This document shows, in pieces, positions 10,223-20,483 of a stretch of DNA of 64,000 bases. The notes under the pieces are model-generated. The model had not been told where the DNA came from. It saw nothing but the letters and a program-made list of their open reading frames with translations, and made no database searches. Made by a program: the position numbers and the translations under genes. The stretch lies in contig NW_020954550.1 of NCBI RefSeq assembly GCF_900497805.2, forward strand, positions 35,757,577-35,821,576, read 5' to 3'. How positions within the stretch are numbered: position 1 is the stretch's first letter; every line of letters starts with the position of its first letter. The stretch is from Vombatus ursinus. Lineage: Eukaryota; Chordata; Mammalia; Diprotodontia; Vombatidae.

Positions 10223-10441
10223 GTTGTTTTTCAGTCTTGTTCTACTCTCCATGAGCCATTTGGGTTTTTTGTTTTGTTTTTGTTTTTGTAAAGAGACTGG
10301 TTTGCCGTTTCCTTCTCCAGCTCATTTTACAGATGAGGAAGTGAAACAAACAGGGTTAAGTGCCTTGCCCAGGGTCACACAGTTAGTCAGTGTCTGAGGA
10401 TGAGTCTTCCTGATTCTAAGCCCAGTGCTTTATCTGTGCTA
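10223..10441 (-). mobile_element. tRNA-headed SINE, RTE-like-tailed type
   Basis: Antisense copy with 'gtttgccgtttccttctcc', 'agctcattttacagatgagg', 'gcccagggtcacacag' and the worn head 'gctatctacttgcc'. Confidence 0.85.
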
Positions 10442-10445
10442 TCTA

Positions 10446-10690
10446 CTTGCCACAATGAGGTGGCACAGTAGATAAAGTGTCTAGCCTGAAGTCAGGAAGA
10501 CTCATCCTCCTGAGTTCAAATAGGGCCACAGACACTGACTAGCTGTGTGAACCTGGGCAAGTCACTTAACCCTGTTAGTCTTACTTCCTCATCTGTAAAA
10601 TGAGCTGGAGAAGGAAATGGCAAACCACTCCAGTATTTTTGCCAAAAAAACCCCAAATAGGGTCATGAAGAGTCTGAAATGATTCACCTA
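10446..10690 (+). mobile_element. tRNA-headed SINE, RTE-like-tailed type
   Basis: Sense copy with head 'gaggtggcacagtagataaa', B-box-like 'gagttcaaatagggcc', then 'gagctggagaaggaaatgg', 'caaaccactccag' and 'gggtcatgaagagtctgaaa'. It sits head to head with the antisense copy just upstream. Confidence 0.9.
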
Positions 10691-10760
10691 GCTGCCTCAT
10701 AAAGGCTTTTCATCAGTAGTCACATTTCTCTGTGTACAGACATTCGCCACATACAATGTG
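10681..10760. repeat. Right arm of an inverted repeat
   Basis: Partner of 9441-9520. It contains an antisense SINE head (cacctagctgcctcat) with no SINE body attached, plus about 55 bases of shared flank. Confidence 0.8.
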
Positions 10761-10912
10761 AAAATAATAACAAAAGTGAATTGTGTCTGATTTCAAAATA
10801 GCAAAAAATTTTCATTGTAAATCCGTTTGTCTTTCTTTACATGCTTCTCCCTAATGAATGGTACCTTCATTTCCTATTCATGTTTGTGTATTTTAGTTAT
10901 GTTTTTTTTTTT

Positions 10913-11420
10913 TGTATGAGTGTGAGAAAGAGCAGGAAGACCAGTTTGGATGGATTGTAGAATGCAGAAAAGGAGTAATGTATAATAAGTCTAGAAAGTT
11001 AGGTTGGGGCCAGGATGTGAAGGGCTTTAAATGCCAGATAAGTTTATGTGATCCCAGAGGTGATAGGGAAGCATTTGAGCTTATTGAGTAAGGGAGTGTC
11101 ATGGACACACCAGAACTTTAGGAAATCCCTTTGGCAGGTATGTCAAAAAGCAATTGGAAGGACTTGAGACAGGGAGGCTAAATAGGAAACTATTACAATA
11201 GTCCAGGGCAGAGATAATGAGGACCTGGATTAGAATGCATAAGTGGAAAGAAAGGGATGGATTTGAGAGAAGTTGTTGAAATAGAAATGATAAGATTTGG
11301 GAACTATGGCTATGTGAAGTGAATAAAAGTGATAAGTCAAGGAAGACTCAGAGAGGTTTTGATAGAAGGATGGTGGTACTCTTGTCAAAAATAAGTAAGT
11401 TTAAAATGGGATGGATTTAA
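10913..11420 (-). mobile_element. L2 LINE ORF2 fragment, antisense
   Basis: 'ggccaggatgtgaagggctt', 'taagggagtgtcatgg', 'ctattacaatagtccagg' and 'gagataatgaggacctgg' are antisense L2 C-terminal ORF2. It covers the conserved 'SRLDYCN' part (cctggactattgtaatag on the minus strand). Confidence 0.85.
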
Positions 11421-11504
11421 AGAAAAGCTAATATAATGAAATCTATAATATGAATTGAAAACCATCCATGCCTGCTTATCCTAAACATCTCACTTTGTCC
11501 TAGT

Positions 11505-11650
11505 CAAAAAAAGAAAAGAAAAAGAAAAGAAAAAAGAAAAAAGGGGTTGACAGGATGAAAGGGGGAGAGAATTTAGAACTCAAAATTTTAGAAAAACAAA
11601 TGTTAAAATTTGTTTTATTTGTAATCGGGGAAAAAAAAGAGAAAAGGGGC
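11505..11650 (+). mobile_element. L1 3' UTR tail
   Basis: 'gaatttagaactcaaaattt', 'aaaaacaaatgttaaaa' and 'tttgtaatcgggg' form the marsupial-type L1 3' end, preceded by an A-rich AAAAG run. Confidence 0.65.
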
Positions 11651-12796
11651 AGGGGTCTTACTGGTCATTGTCCCAGGGTGAATAGCCTACTCTCTAAGGG
11701 TCAAAGTCAGGTTATAACTGTTTTGAAGGGCTGACCCCTAGGGCAGAAGTTGATTGGGGGGGAGAATTTGAGAATTTGTACAGTGGTAAGAAGATGTGCA
11801 TGGGTACAATGTTGGACAGTAATGGGTGGCTGTGTTAGATACAAACCCTACAGTGGTTTTAGTGGGAAGAGTGGGATATGATCCATCTTTCCACCCTCCT
11901 AACCAGTAGATCGTCTACAGGAGTGGTGTCATGCCACAGTCCCCCCTGAGGTCATGGCATGATCTTTCAGGTTGCCTACTTAGAGACTACAGTTCTAAAT
12001 CTATGATTCTGTGATCCTCTTTCCTGGATTTATTCCTGTTTAACTGCACCACCCTTTCCCTGCTTGCCTCCACTCCCCATCAACTGGAAGATTTCATCCT
12101 TTGCATAAGATTTCAAAAGTCTTCATCTACTGATGTAATGTTTTTTCCATGTGTTCTACAGAAAATGATGCTCTCTCACTGGCATTACTCACCAAGTTCC
12201 AAAGGGCTTCTGGTAATTTCTTACCAACACCCGCCCTGCAGGAACAGACATTCATTGGCCACTCCCTAAAAATCAATCTTTTAGTACTGTTGCAGCTTGG
12301 GCTCCTGCTAGAGTATTGACTCAAGGCAATAATGGATTAGATTCAGTGGTAAGGTCTGGAAGTCTAGCCATAACACCAACATTCATCAAAAAATGGGGAC
12401 CTGTTTCTACTAGTTAATAGCACAAGTCTTAGCTGTACTCATGTTATGCTTGGCAATAGTAGTGATACCATTGATATGATTCAGAACAAGCTCTGCATTG
12501 GTATCTATTTGCCCAAAGGCAAAGTCAGTAATCCACCAACAATGTATTTAGCTATTCCAACATGCAGAGCAGTTTCTCTTTGCTTGGGAGTAGATAATGA
12601 AGGATTGACATGATCCTAGTCCTTAAGGAGTTGGCAACCAAATAAGAAAATAAACAAGTATGAAATCTATGGCTAGATGTAATTACATTTATTTCAAGAA
12701 TTCATTGAGGGGAAAGAGTGAGTCAGAAGTTGTACTGACAAATTGGACAATGTTTATGGCAGAAACTGGAAGGAAAGAAACAATTTTTTTTGTAGA
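11651..12796. other. Mostly unrecognised
   Basis: Only traces are seen: a MIR3-like tail near 11990-12020 (aaatctatgattctgtg) and a possible antisense L2 end near 12605-12660. There is no convincing exon. Confidence 0.45.
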
Positions 12797-12895
12797 TAGG
12801 AGAAGCAGCCACATGGCAGAGTGGAAAAAATGTTGGATTTGGAGTTCAAAGACCTGGATTTGAATTCCAGTTCTACCACTTATTACCGATATCCA
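12797..12895 (+). mobile_element. MIR-type SINE 5' half (continues at 13366)
   Basis: 'tggcagagtggaaaaaatg', 'tggatttggagttcaaagac' and 'gttctaccacttatta' form a MIR 5' half. The 3' half (gtttcctcttctgtaaaa...) resumes at 13366 after a family A insertion. Confidence 0.75.
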
Positions 12896-13365
12896 ATCCA
12901 ATTCAATAAATATTTGCCTACCATGTGTCAGGCACTGTGCTAAGTGCTGGGGATACAATTACTAAAAAGAAAGATAGTTCCTGCTCTCAAATAGTTTACA
13001 ATTTAATGGGGGGGATGGATAACACCCAAAAGGAAGCAGAAAAGTGGGAAGGGAAGAAAGAAGGGTTACCCAGAGCAGGTACATCTTGTTTCATAGAGTT
13101 GAAACCAGGCAACTTAGCAGATACAAAGTGGAGGAGCTGAGAGTTAGTCTCTGCCCTTTATAAAGGAAGATATTGGAAGAAATTTGATACTCTGCCCTCT
13201 GGCCCTCCAATGAGAGGGAAAAAGAGGCTGAGGAAGGTGGCATCCCTCAATGTTTGAGTTAGCAGCATAGTGCTGAGAATAGAAATGATGTTTCTCTTGG
13301 GAAGGATGTGTTGTTCCTTGTAATTGAAATCAGGCAGAATAGAGCTCAGGCTTGCCACTACACCA
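12896..13365 (+). mobile_element. Unclassified repeat family A, copy 2
   Basis: Same order as copy 1: 'tcaataaatatttgcctacc', 'gtgctaagtgctggggata', 'acacccaaaaggaagc', then 'tctggccctccaatgagagg' and 'cttgggaaggatgtg'. It interrupts a MIR-type element, so it was mobile after MIR. Confidence 0.75.
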
Positions 13366-13450
13366 TGGGTTTGAGTTTCCTCTTCTGTAAAATTAAGGGC
13401 TTAGACTAAATGGCCTCTAAAATCCTTTCCACTAAAACTCTTTGATATAT
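13366..13450 (+). mobile_element. MIR3-like 3' half
   Basis: 'gtttcctcttctgtaaaatt', 'agactaaatggcctctaa' and 'ttgatatatgatc' continue the element begun at 12797. Confidence 0.7.
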
Positions 13451-13504
13451 GATCTTAAGTCAATCACTCAACAACATTTATTAGGAGGATCGTACCAAGT
13501 ACAA

Positions 13505-13750
13505 AGGATTTCTTTTTAAAAAAATTTTTTATTGCTATCTTTTATTTTTACTATAACCTACATTTGCCAATGTATTCATCCTCCTATCTGCTGCCAGAGA
13601 GTAATCCCTTGTAACAAAGAAGAAGAAAGAAGAAAAAACAACAGTTCAGCAAAACTAACCACTATGTTGACAAAGTCTGGCATCTCTGTTCTACACCCAT
13701 AGTTCCTCACTTCTTCAAAGAAGGGCGAGAAATGCCTTCTCTCTCTTTTG
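13505..13750 (-). mobile_element. L1-type 3' region, antisense
   Basis: 'tttttattgctatctttt', 'gccagagagtaatccctt', 'caacagttcagcaaaac' and 'acacccatagttcctcac' resemble an older L1 3' UTR in antisense. The related region at 33425 continues into ORF2. Confidence 0.55.
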
Positions 13751-14154
13751 GGAAGCTACAAAAGGTTTCAAAAGAACAGCTGAAACTGGTCAGTAGCATT
13801 ATCTTTATATATAAAGAACAGAATGCTTAGAAGAATAGAATGTGGTTCTATTTAAAAAATCTAATTGGAAAGATGAACCAAACACAAATAAGAACCTGTA
13901 ATCCTAAAGGAGAGAAATACAGACATAAAAATTCACAACAAACTATAGTAGTAGAGATTACTAAGTGTTGGTAGTGATAGAAGATAGAAGAGCCAAATCT
14001 AGGATAGTTTCATGAAGGAGCAGGATTAGAGAACCATAGGATGGGTAGGGTTCACATGGCCACATAGCACAACTCATGAATCTCCTTTATAACATTCCTG
14101 ACAAGCCCCAATTTGAAGACCTCCAATCGTGGGCAATTCATTATATTCTGAGGC
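13751..14154. other. No recognised feature
   Basis: No repeat or coding signal was recognised. Confidence 0.45.
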
Positions 14155-14545
14155 AGGCAGGTGACAAACATTTATTAAGCAACTACTTTGTGCCAGGCAT
14201 TGTGAAAAGTGCCAGGAATGCAAACACAAGTAAAAAGAAAGCCAGTTCCTGCCTTCAAGGAGCTTATATTCTAATGGGGGGGGCAGCCAGCACATAAAAG
14301 GGAGCTGAAAAACTGGGAGGTAGCAGAGAGGAAATGGTATTCACAAGGGACATGGTGATGAAGTTAGAAGAAGGTCAGAAGCACAGATGTGAGGGAAATG
14401 AAATTTCCCCAAAATGGAGGCCACCTGGAAGAAACTCACCAATGGGAGAAGTGAGCTGGTATGGTGAGAAGATGTTCCAGGATGAGGAGGCCCTGGATCC
14501 TGAAGGAAATTTCAGAGTCAGCAGGCAACTGAGGCATCGTGGCAA
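14155..14545 (+). mobile_element. Unclassified repeat family A, copy 3
   Basis: Same L2-like start (gacaaacatttattaagcaa, caaggagcttatattctaat), then 'cacataaaagggagctg'. The distal part (ccccaaaatggaggccacc, gaaactcaccaatggg) matches copy 4 at 41046 and not copies 1 and 2, so the family has at least two body variants. Confidence 0.7.
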
Positions 14546-14569
14546 ACTCTAAAAAGAGACAAAAGGGAA

Positions 14570-15640
14570 GAAGACATCCCATTCCACTTTAGCTCCAACA
14601 GTTATGATTAAGATGTCTTTCCTTATATTGCCCCAAGGTCTGCCCTTCAACCCACTGGTTCTGGTTCTGGATTCTGGGAACAAGTACAGTAAGTCAAATC
14701 CTTCAGATATATGGCACCTCCCTACATAGTTGATGGATAATTTTCTTGGAGACATCAAGATTTCTCTTCTCCAGGTTAAACATGTCCAGTTCTTTCAAGC
14801 CATCTTCAAAGTCAATTTGTTTCATTTCAATGCAATTCAGCCCAACAATCGCTACAACATCCTGGTCACCCATCTCCAGACTTGCTCCAGTTTGTCAGTG
14901 CCTTCCTCAAACTAGCACAGTGCCTCAGATGTGTGCCTGACCAGGCCAGGTTAACAGATGGACACTCTCTTATATTTGCACATTATGCACCTATTGCTGC
15001 AAATGTGATAGATAATGTATTAGCCTTTTTTGGGGGCTGCCATGTCACACTATTAACACATCCTGAGCTCACAGTCCATGAAAACCCCAGGCACTTTTCA
15101 CACAAACTGTTGTTTAGCCAGACTTTCCCCATCTTGTACTTGGGCAGCTGGATTTTAGGATGCAAGCTTCAAGACTTAGCCTCTTTACCTATGGAATTTC
15201 ATTTGATTACATTTGATCCCATCATTCTAGCCTGTCAAAATAATTTTAGACCCAAATTTGTCATCGTTTTTTTTTTTAGCTAGCCCTCAAAGTTTTGTGT
15301 CATCTGCAAATTTGATAAATGTCCTATTTATGCATTTAACAGAGCCATAATTGCATGATAAGTAGAGTTGAATGATATTCACTCTACAGGAGATCTCACT
15401 CCAGGTTGACAGTGACATTGGCCCTCTAATCAACACTCATTTGGTCTAGCTGTTCAATCAGTTCTGAACTATATTTTCATCTAATACATATATCTTCATT
15501 TGTCTATGCTGATATTATGAGATTATAAAATGCCTTTCTGAAATTTGGGTGTACTATGCCAATGGCCTTCTCCTGATATTCCAGTTAAGTAACCATGTCA
15601 AAAAGGAAGTAAGTTCAGTCTAGCATGTGTCAGAGTCCTT
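14570..15640 (-). mobile_element. CR1/L3 LINE ORF2 reverse transcriptase relic
   Basis: About 1 kb of antisense CR1-type ORF2. On the minus strand 14983-15165 reads KIQLPKYKMGKVWLNNSLCE and ends KKANTLSITFAAIGA. This fits the CR1/L3 block between the RT palm and the C-terminus (YRLGxxWLDNSLCEKDLGV...AAKKANxILG). Other forward-strand landmarks are 'ctgcaaatttgataaatg' (the FADDTKL area), 'tcactccaggttgacag' and 'cttctccaggttaaacatg'. It is heavily mutated and dead. Confidence 0.9.
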
Positions 15641-15824
15641 TGGGATTGCATGATCTCTGACACAGCCTTGCCCTAGGACATAGGGAAGGACTCAACAGAA
15701 ATTGTTGAGGACTCAGCTGCTGATTACCTTGGGATAGAGTCATCATAACCCATCCCTTTGGTGGGCTATATATCTAAGGGCTTTGGCAGTTTATAGCACA
15801 GCCCAGTGCAGAATTCTTTCCAAT

Positions 15825-15854
15825 GTGCGCGCGCACACACACACACACACGCAT

Positions 15855-15898
<44 letters not shown>
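15825..15898. repeat. (CA)n microsatellite with a CG-rich edge
   Basis: Begins 'tgcgcgcgcacac' and continues as CA with one 'gcatgc' interruption. Alternating purine-pyrimidine over its whole length can form Z-DNA. Confidence 0.97.
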
Positions 15899-15900
<2 letters not shown>

Positions 15901-16825
15901 CCTATAGCCCAGCAGAATCTTCCCTGCCTTCTAGACATTGGGAAGATCTTTAGAGTACAAGGAACTGATTCACAGAAAAGCAGGCAGTACAAAGTTCTGA
16001 GATCCTGGCTCAGGAAAAGAGCTAACCCTTTCTTCTCTGGGATTCAAAATGATTCTTTTTGTGAAAGAAACCAGAGCCAGTACAATAGCATAAAAGGATG
16101 TTCTCTATGTTTTTGTGTTTTCCTTTATCTTGTCAACCTTTCTTTTCTTCTGCTTTTTATTTCTGCCTCAGAAATGGCAGTATCAGGGTTGCAGACAAAG
16201 GCAGTCAGAGCATGCCCAGGAAGCACACCTACAGATATTAGAGCATCCTGGACCTGGGCTAGGTAGTGAGAAACACAGCCTTGGGCAGCATCTCCCAGAA
16301 TTTGCTTGGGCCCAGCTGCTCCTCTGATTCCTGTTTGCCAGTAGGCTGGTGAACTGGGGGAAATAGAATTGTCTTGGCTTTCCTTTAATCTATGAATCTG
16401 AGATGGAGGAGTAAATGCCATGCCCTTTCACCCATTCCTCTTTAGGAGGTGTGTGTCCTTGGAGTTCCTATCTGCACCAAAACCCTGGGAAGTACCTGGA
16501 GTAACAAAGAGGGTTTATATTTCTTTTGCATTTTAACTTCATGTTAGGCATATGTGATCCAGCATACTAAGTGTCTGATCTATGAGTGTTGAGGGAAGAG
16601 GCTTGGGAAAGTCAAATACCTTTAAGGGATGGGAGAGGGTCATCTTGCTAAGTAAGATACAAATAGTAGATTTCATATTTTTACATTTTAACAATATATC
16701 TTCTAGACTAGACTTGAACCTGGGAGCTGGGGGAAATTATATTCATGGTGAAATGCTATATTGTAGCCTGGGAAAACCAGCTAGGTTTCTTTAGCCTATT
16801 AACTCTTCTAAAAAGTAACTAACTG
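15899..16825. other. No recognised feature
   Basis: About 0.9 kb without a recognised repeat or exon. Short frames across it have no family features. Confidence 0.5.
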
Positions 16826-17373
16826 GGGAGGGGGGGAAAGTGTGGAGCCAAGATGGCGGAGAGAAGCTAGGAAATTGCCTGAGGTCTCCCTAGTTTCCCT
16901 CAGAAACAACATTAAATCAAACCTCTAAAAGAATTTTGGAGTGACAGAATCCACACAAAGATAAAGTGAAACAATTTTCCAGCCCAAGATAACTTAGAAG
17001 AACTTCAGGAAAGGTCTGTCTCACTTGGGTAAAAGGGAAGCATAGCCCAGTGCAGGTGGTGTCCAGGCAAGCCAGTGGGAGGTTCTTAGTCATAGCACAG
17101 ATCAGCAACTGAAGCCCTGTGGTTCTCACTCAGCAGGCCAGTAGCATAGTAGGACAGCTGTGAAGCCTCCAGCCCCAGCACAGCAGGCAAACTGCCAGCC
17201 CCAGATCCAAGGGCATAACAGACACAACTAGTCCAGGCTACCCCAGCTCAGTGGCCAAGGCTTCAGCTCCAAAGTCCTCAGCATAAAAAGCCAGTGACCA
17301 GGCCCCTGACCCCAGTTCTAGAAGCTTGGGGCAGTGACCCCTATACCCCAGGAGCAGAACCCAACTTATAAAA

Positions 17374-17550
17374 ATGAGCAAAATATTAGAAAGAGCCCTG
17401 ACCATAGAAAACTACAATGGAGATGAAGATCAAAACAGAAACTCAGAAGACGTCAGTATTGTCAAAATGCCTACATGTGAATCCTTGAAAGGGAATATGA
17501 ATTGGTCTCAAGCCCAAAAAATCTTCTTGGAGGAGCTCCAAAAGGATTTT
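17374..17550 (+). pseudogene. L1 ORF1, N-terminal piece
   Basis: ORF1 encodes the RNA-binding chaperone of the L1 particle. The ATG at 17374 begins MSKILERALTIENYNGDEDQ and is the likely ORF1 start, since the 5' UTR precedes it. The frame runs to EELQKDF, where an antisense L1 inserted. ORF1 resumes at 18236 with a coiled-coil-like stretch (about EEKLGKEIRIIQENYEKRV in one frame), with at least one frameshift, up to 18378. Confidence 0.85.
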
Positions 17551-18219
17551 TTTTCTTTTTTTTGTTAATTTATTTTGATTTATCAATAATCACTTCCATA
17601 TGCTTTTGAGTTTAAAATATTTCTCCCCTTCCTCCCTACCACCCTCCCCAAGACAGCGCACAATCTGCTATAGGCTATACATTTACATTCATATTAAACA
17701 TATTTTCACATTCGTGATGTTGTAAGTAAAAATTAAAACCAATAGGAGGAACCATCAGAAAGAGGAAACAAAACTCAACAGAAGAGAAAAAAATAGCAAT
17801 TCAACTTCCATAGTTCTTTCTTTGGATGTGGATAGTATTTTCCATCATAGGACCTCTGGAGATGTCTTAGATGCTTGTATTGCCAGGAAAGGCTAAGTTT
17901 ATCAATACTAGTCATCACACAATGTGGCTGTTATTGTGTACAACATTCTCTTGTTTCTGCTCACTTCACTCAGCATCAGATCATACAAGTCTTTCCAGGT
18001 TTTTCTGAAGTCAGCCTGTTCATCATTTCTTGTAGCACAATAGTGTTCCATCACATTCATATACCACAACTTGCTCAGCCATTCCCCAATTGATGGACAT
18101 CCTCTCAATTTCCAATTCTTTGCCACCACAAAAAGAGCTGCTATGAATATTTTTGTACGTGTAGGTCCTTTTCCCATTCTGTGATCTCTTTGGGATATAG
18201 CCCTAGAAGTGCTATCGCT
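17551..18219 (-). mobile_element. L1 3' end inserted antisense in L1 ORF1
   Basis: A 5'-truncated L1 on the minus strand: a T-run, the 3' UTR (acttccatatgcttttgag), then the ORF2 C-terminus (caatttccaattctttgcc on the plus strand). It is flanked by a perfect 16-bp TSD, 'gctccaaaaggatttt', at 17535-17550 and 18220-18235. The perfect TSD makes it younger than its host. Confidence 0.97.
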
Positions 18220-18378
18220 GCTCCAAAAGGATTTTGAAATCAAGTAAGAGAAGTAGAAGAGAAATTGGGAAAAGAAATTAGAATTATACAAGAGAATTAT
18301 GAAAAAAGAGTTGATAGCTTGGAAAAAAAAGCACAAAAATTGACTGAGAAAACAACTCCTTAAAAAATAGAATTGACC

Positions 18379-18604
18379 TCCAGTCACTCCAAACTACTTG
18401 GCCACTTCTAGATCCCTCCACAGTCTTTCTGTATATAAGGTCCATCTTGTCTCTATTAAGGTGCTCAGATTCTTAAAATCTAGCCACTGTTCAGATTCTT
18501 AAGATCTGCCCCACTAGCATTAGTGATACAAATACTTAGATTCCTTAAGAGTCTGTCTAACATGATGGATGTTCTAATAAACCTTGTCTTTGGCTGAAAA
18601 AAAA
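18379..18604 (+). mobile_element. Polyadenylated retrocopy, LTR-like or mRNA 3' end
   Basis: A 218 bp insert plus A-run within L1 ORF1. AATAAA lies at 18576-18581, and the A-run starts about 15 bases later, as expected for a Pol II poly(A) site. A TATA-like 'gtatataagg' lies near 18432. The flanks AAAAAATAGAATTGACC and AAAAAATACAATTGGCC agree at 15 of 17, and the left one follows CCTT, which is a classic L1 endonuclease TT/AAAA site. The TATA-to-AATAAA layout resembles an LTR U3-R end. A gene 3' UTR is the alternative. Treat it as a fossil. Confidence 0.7.
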
Positions 18605-18609
18605 TACAA

Positions 18610-18938
18610 TTGGCCAAATGGGAAAAAAAATCCACTGAAGAAAACATCTCCTTTAAGAGTAGAATTGGCCAAATGGAAAAGGAGGTACAAAAGCTAACTG
18701 AAAAAAATAATTCCTTACAAATTAGAATTGGGCAAGTGGAAGCTAATGACTCTATGAGATGTCAAAAATCAGCCAAACAAAATCATGAGAATGAAAAAAT
18801 AGAAGAAAATGTAAAATACCTCACTGGAAAAACAACTGAGCTGGAAAACAGATCCAGGAGAGATAATTTTAGAATTATTGGACTACTTGAAAGCTGTGAT
18901 CAAAAAAGAGCCTGGACAGCATCTTTCAATAAATTATC
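18610..18938 (+). pseudogene. L1 ORF1, coiled coil and RRM start
   Basis: Open frame with a heptad-like stretch (MEKEVQKLTEKNNSLQIRIG) followed by ELENRSRRDNFRIIGLLES, the hallmark opening of the L1 ORF1p RRM domain. It is cut at 18938 by a SINE, so the C-terminal 30 or so residues of the apparent 138-residue frame come from the SINE. Confidence 0.93.
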
Positions 18939-19091
18939 GGGGCAGCTAGGTAGTGCAGTGGATAGAGCACCGGCCCTGAAGTCAGGAGGACCTGAGTTCA
19001 AATCTGGCCTCAGATCAAACACTTGACACTTAATAGATGTGTGACCTGAGGCAAGTCACTTAACCCCAATTGCCTCACTAAAAATAAAAAA
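18939..19091 (+). mobile_element. tRNA-headed SINE, A-tailed type
   Basis: Complete: head 'ggggcagctaggtagtgc', 'gaggacctgagttcaaatc', 'taaccccaattgcctcac' and an A-rich tail. The TSD 'aaattatc'/'aagttatc' matches at 7 of 8. Among the best-preserved SINEs here. Confidence 0.97.
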
Positions 19092-19535
19092 AAGTTATCA
19101 GGGAAAACTGCCCTGATATCCTAGAACCAGAGGGTAAAATAATCATTGAAAGAATCTACCAATTATCTGAAAGACATCCCAAAATGAAAACTCCAAGGAA
19201 TATTGTAGCCAGATTCCAGAATTATCAGGTCGAGGAGAAAAAATTGCAAGTAGCTAGAAAGAAACAATTCAAATATCAGGGAGCCATAGTCAGGATTACA
19301 TAGGACTTAGAAGCTCCTGCATTAAAAGATCAGAGGGCTTGGAATATGATATCCCAGAAGGCAAAAGACCTATGATTACAACCAAGAATCAACTATCCAG
19401 CAAAATTTAGCATAATCTTTCAAGGGAAAAGATGGAAATTCAATGAAATAGGGGCCTTTCAAACTTTCCTGATAAAAAGACCAGAGCTGAACAGAAAATT
19501 TGATCTTCAAATACAAAACTCAAGAGAAGCATAAA
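19092..19535 (+). pseudogene. L1 ORF1, C-terminal part
   Basis: Continues the RRM and C-terminal domain after the SINE: 'gccctgatatcctagaacc', 'ccaaggaatattgtagcc', 'gaagctcctgcattaaaag' and 'ccaagaatcaactatccagc' follow the L1 ORF1 order. In-frame stops are present. The inter-ORF spacer, purine-rich, runs to about 20085. Confidence 0.88.
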
Positions 19536-20089
19536 AAGGTAAATAGGAAAGAAAAAAAACCGTGGTATTCAATAAGGTTAAACAGTTTACATCCCTATGA
19601 GGGAAGATGATACTTGTAACTCTTAAGAACTGTACCTCTTTTAAGTCAGTTAGAAGGAATATACTTAGACAGAGGGTGTGAGTATAAGTTGACTTTGATG
19701 TGATGATAAAAAATTAATTAAGGAGTGAAAAAAAGATTGTATTGGGAGAACAGGAAAAGGGGAGGCAGAATGGTGTAAATTATATCATGCAAAGAGGCAT
19801 GAAAGATATATTACAATAGAGAAAAAGAAGGGAGGGAGTGAGCATTGTTTGAACCCTACTCTCAGAGGATTTGGCTCAAAGAGGGAATAACAGACTCAGT
19901 TGGGTAGAGAAATATATTTTACCCTATAGAGAAGTAGGAGGGGAAAAAAAGGGAGGGGGGCTGATAGAAGGGAGAGCAGATTGGGAAAGGCAGCGGTCAG
20001 AAACAAAACATTGGTGAGGAGGGACAGAGTGAAAGGAGAGAGAAAGGTATAAAAGGGAGAAAAATAGGTTGGAGGGAAATATACAGTTA

Positions 20090-20310
20090 GTAATCATGAT
20101 TGTGAATGTGAATGGGATGAACTCTCCCATAAAACAAAAATGAATAGCAGAGTGGATTAAAAACCAGAATCTTACAATATGTTGTTTACAAGAAACACAT
20201 TTGAAGCAGAGAGACACACACAGAGTAAAGGTAAAAGGCTGGAGCAGAATATATAATGCTTCAGCTGAAGTAAAAAAAAAAAAAAGCAGGAATAGCAATC
20301 CTGATCTTGC
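20090..20310 (+). pseudogene. L1 ORF2 endonuclease N-terminus
   Basis: Reads VNVNGMNSPIKQK-IAEWIK and TICCLQETHLKQRDTHRV (the hyphen is a stop). This is the start of the APE-like endonuclease, with the catalytic-site 'LQETH' motif. A poly-A expansion at 20270-20284 shifts the frame and the domain ends soon after. Confidence 0.9.
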
Positions 20311-20483
20311 AAAAGCAAAAATGAAGAGAAAATTAAAGCAATAATTAGGAGCTATTTTGCCTAACTATATGTCAATAAATCTGACAATCTAAGTGTAATA
20401 GATGAATATTTACAAAATATTAACTGCCCAAATTAACAAAGAGGAAATAAAATATTTAAATAACCCCATTTTAGAAAAATAAA

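Noticed and set aside
15823-16266. A 147-codon plus-strand frame starting in the CA repeat
   Set aside because: The start is Thr-His repeat from the microsatellite, and the remainder has no family features or splice context.
17551-18219. Twin-priming explanation for the inverted L1 inside L1
   Set aside because: The perfect 16-bp TSD around the antisense piece alone shows an independent insertion.
17908-18387. A 159-codon minus-strand frame as a gene
   Set aside because: It combines the inserted antisense L1 C-terminus with reversed L1 ORF1, so it crosses an insertion boundary.
18610-19026. A 138-codon open frame as a host gene
   Set aside because: The first part is L1 ORF1p and the last 30 or so codons are a SINE inserted in it.
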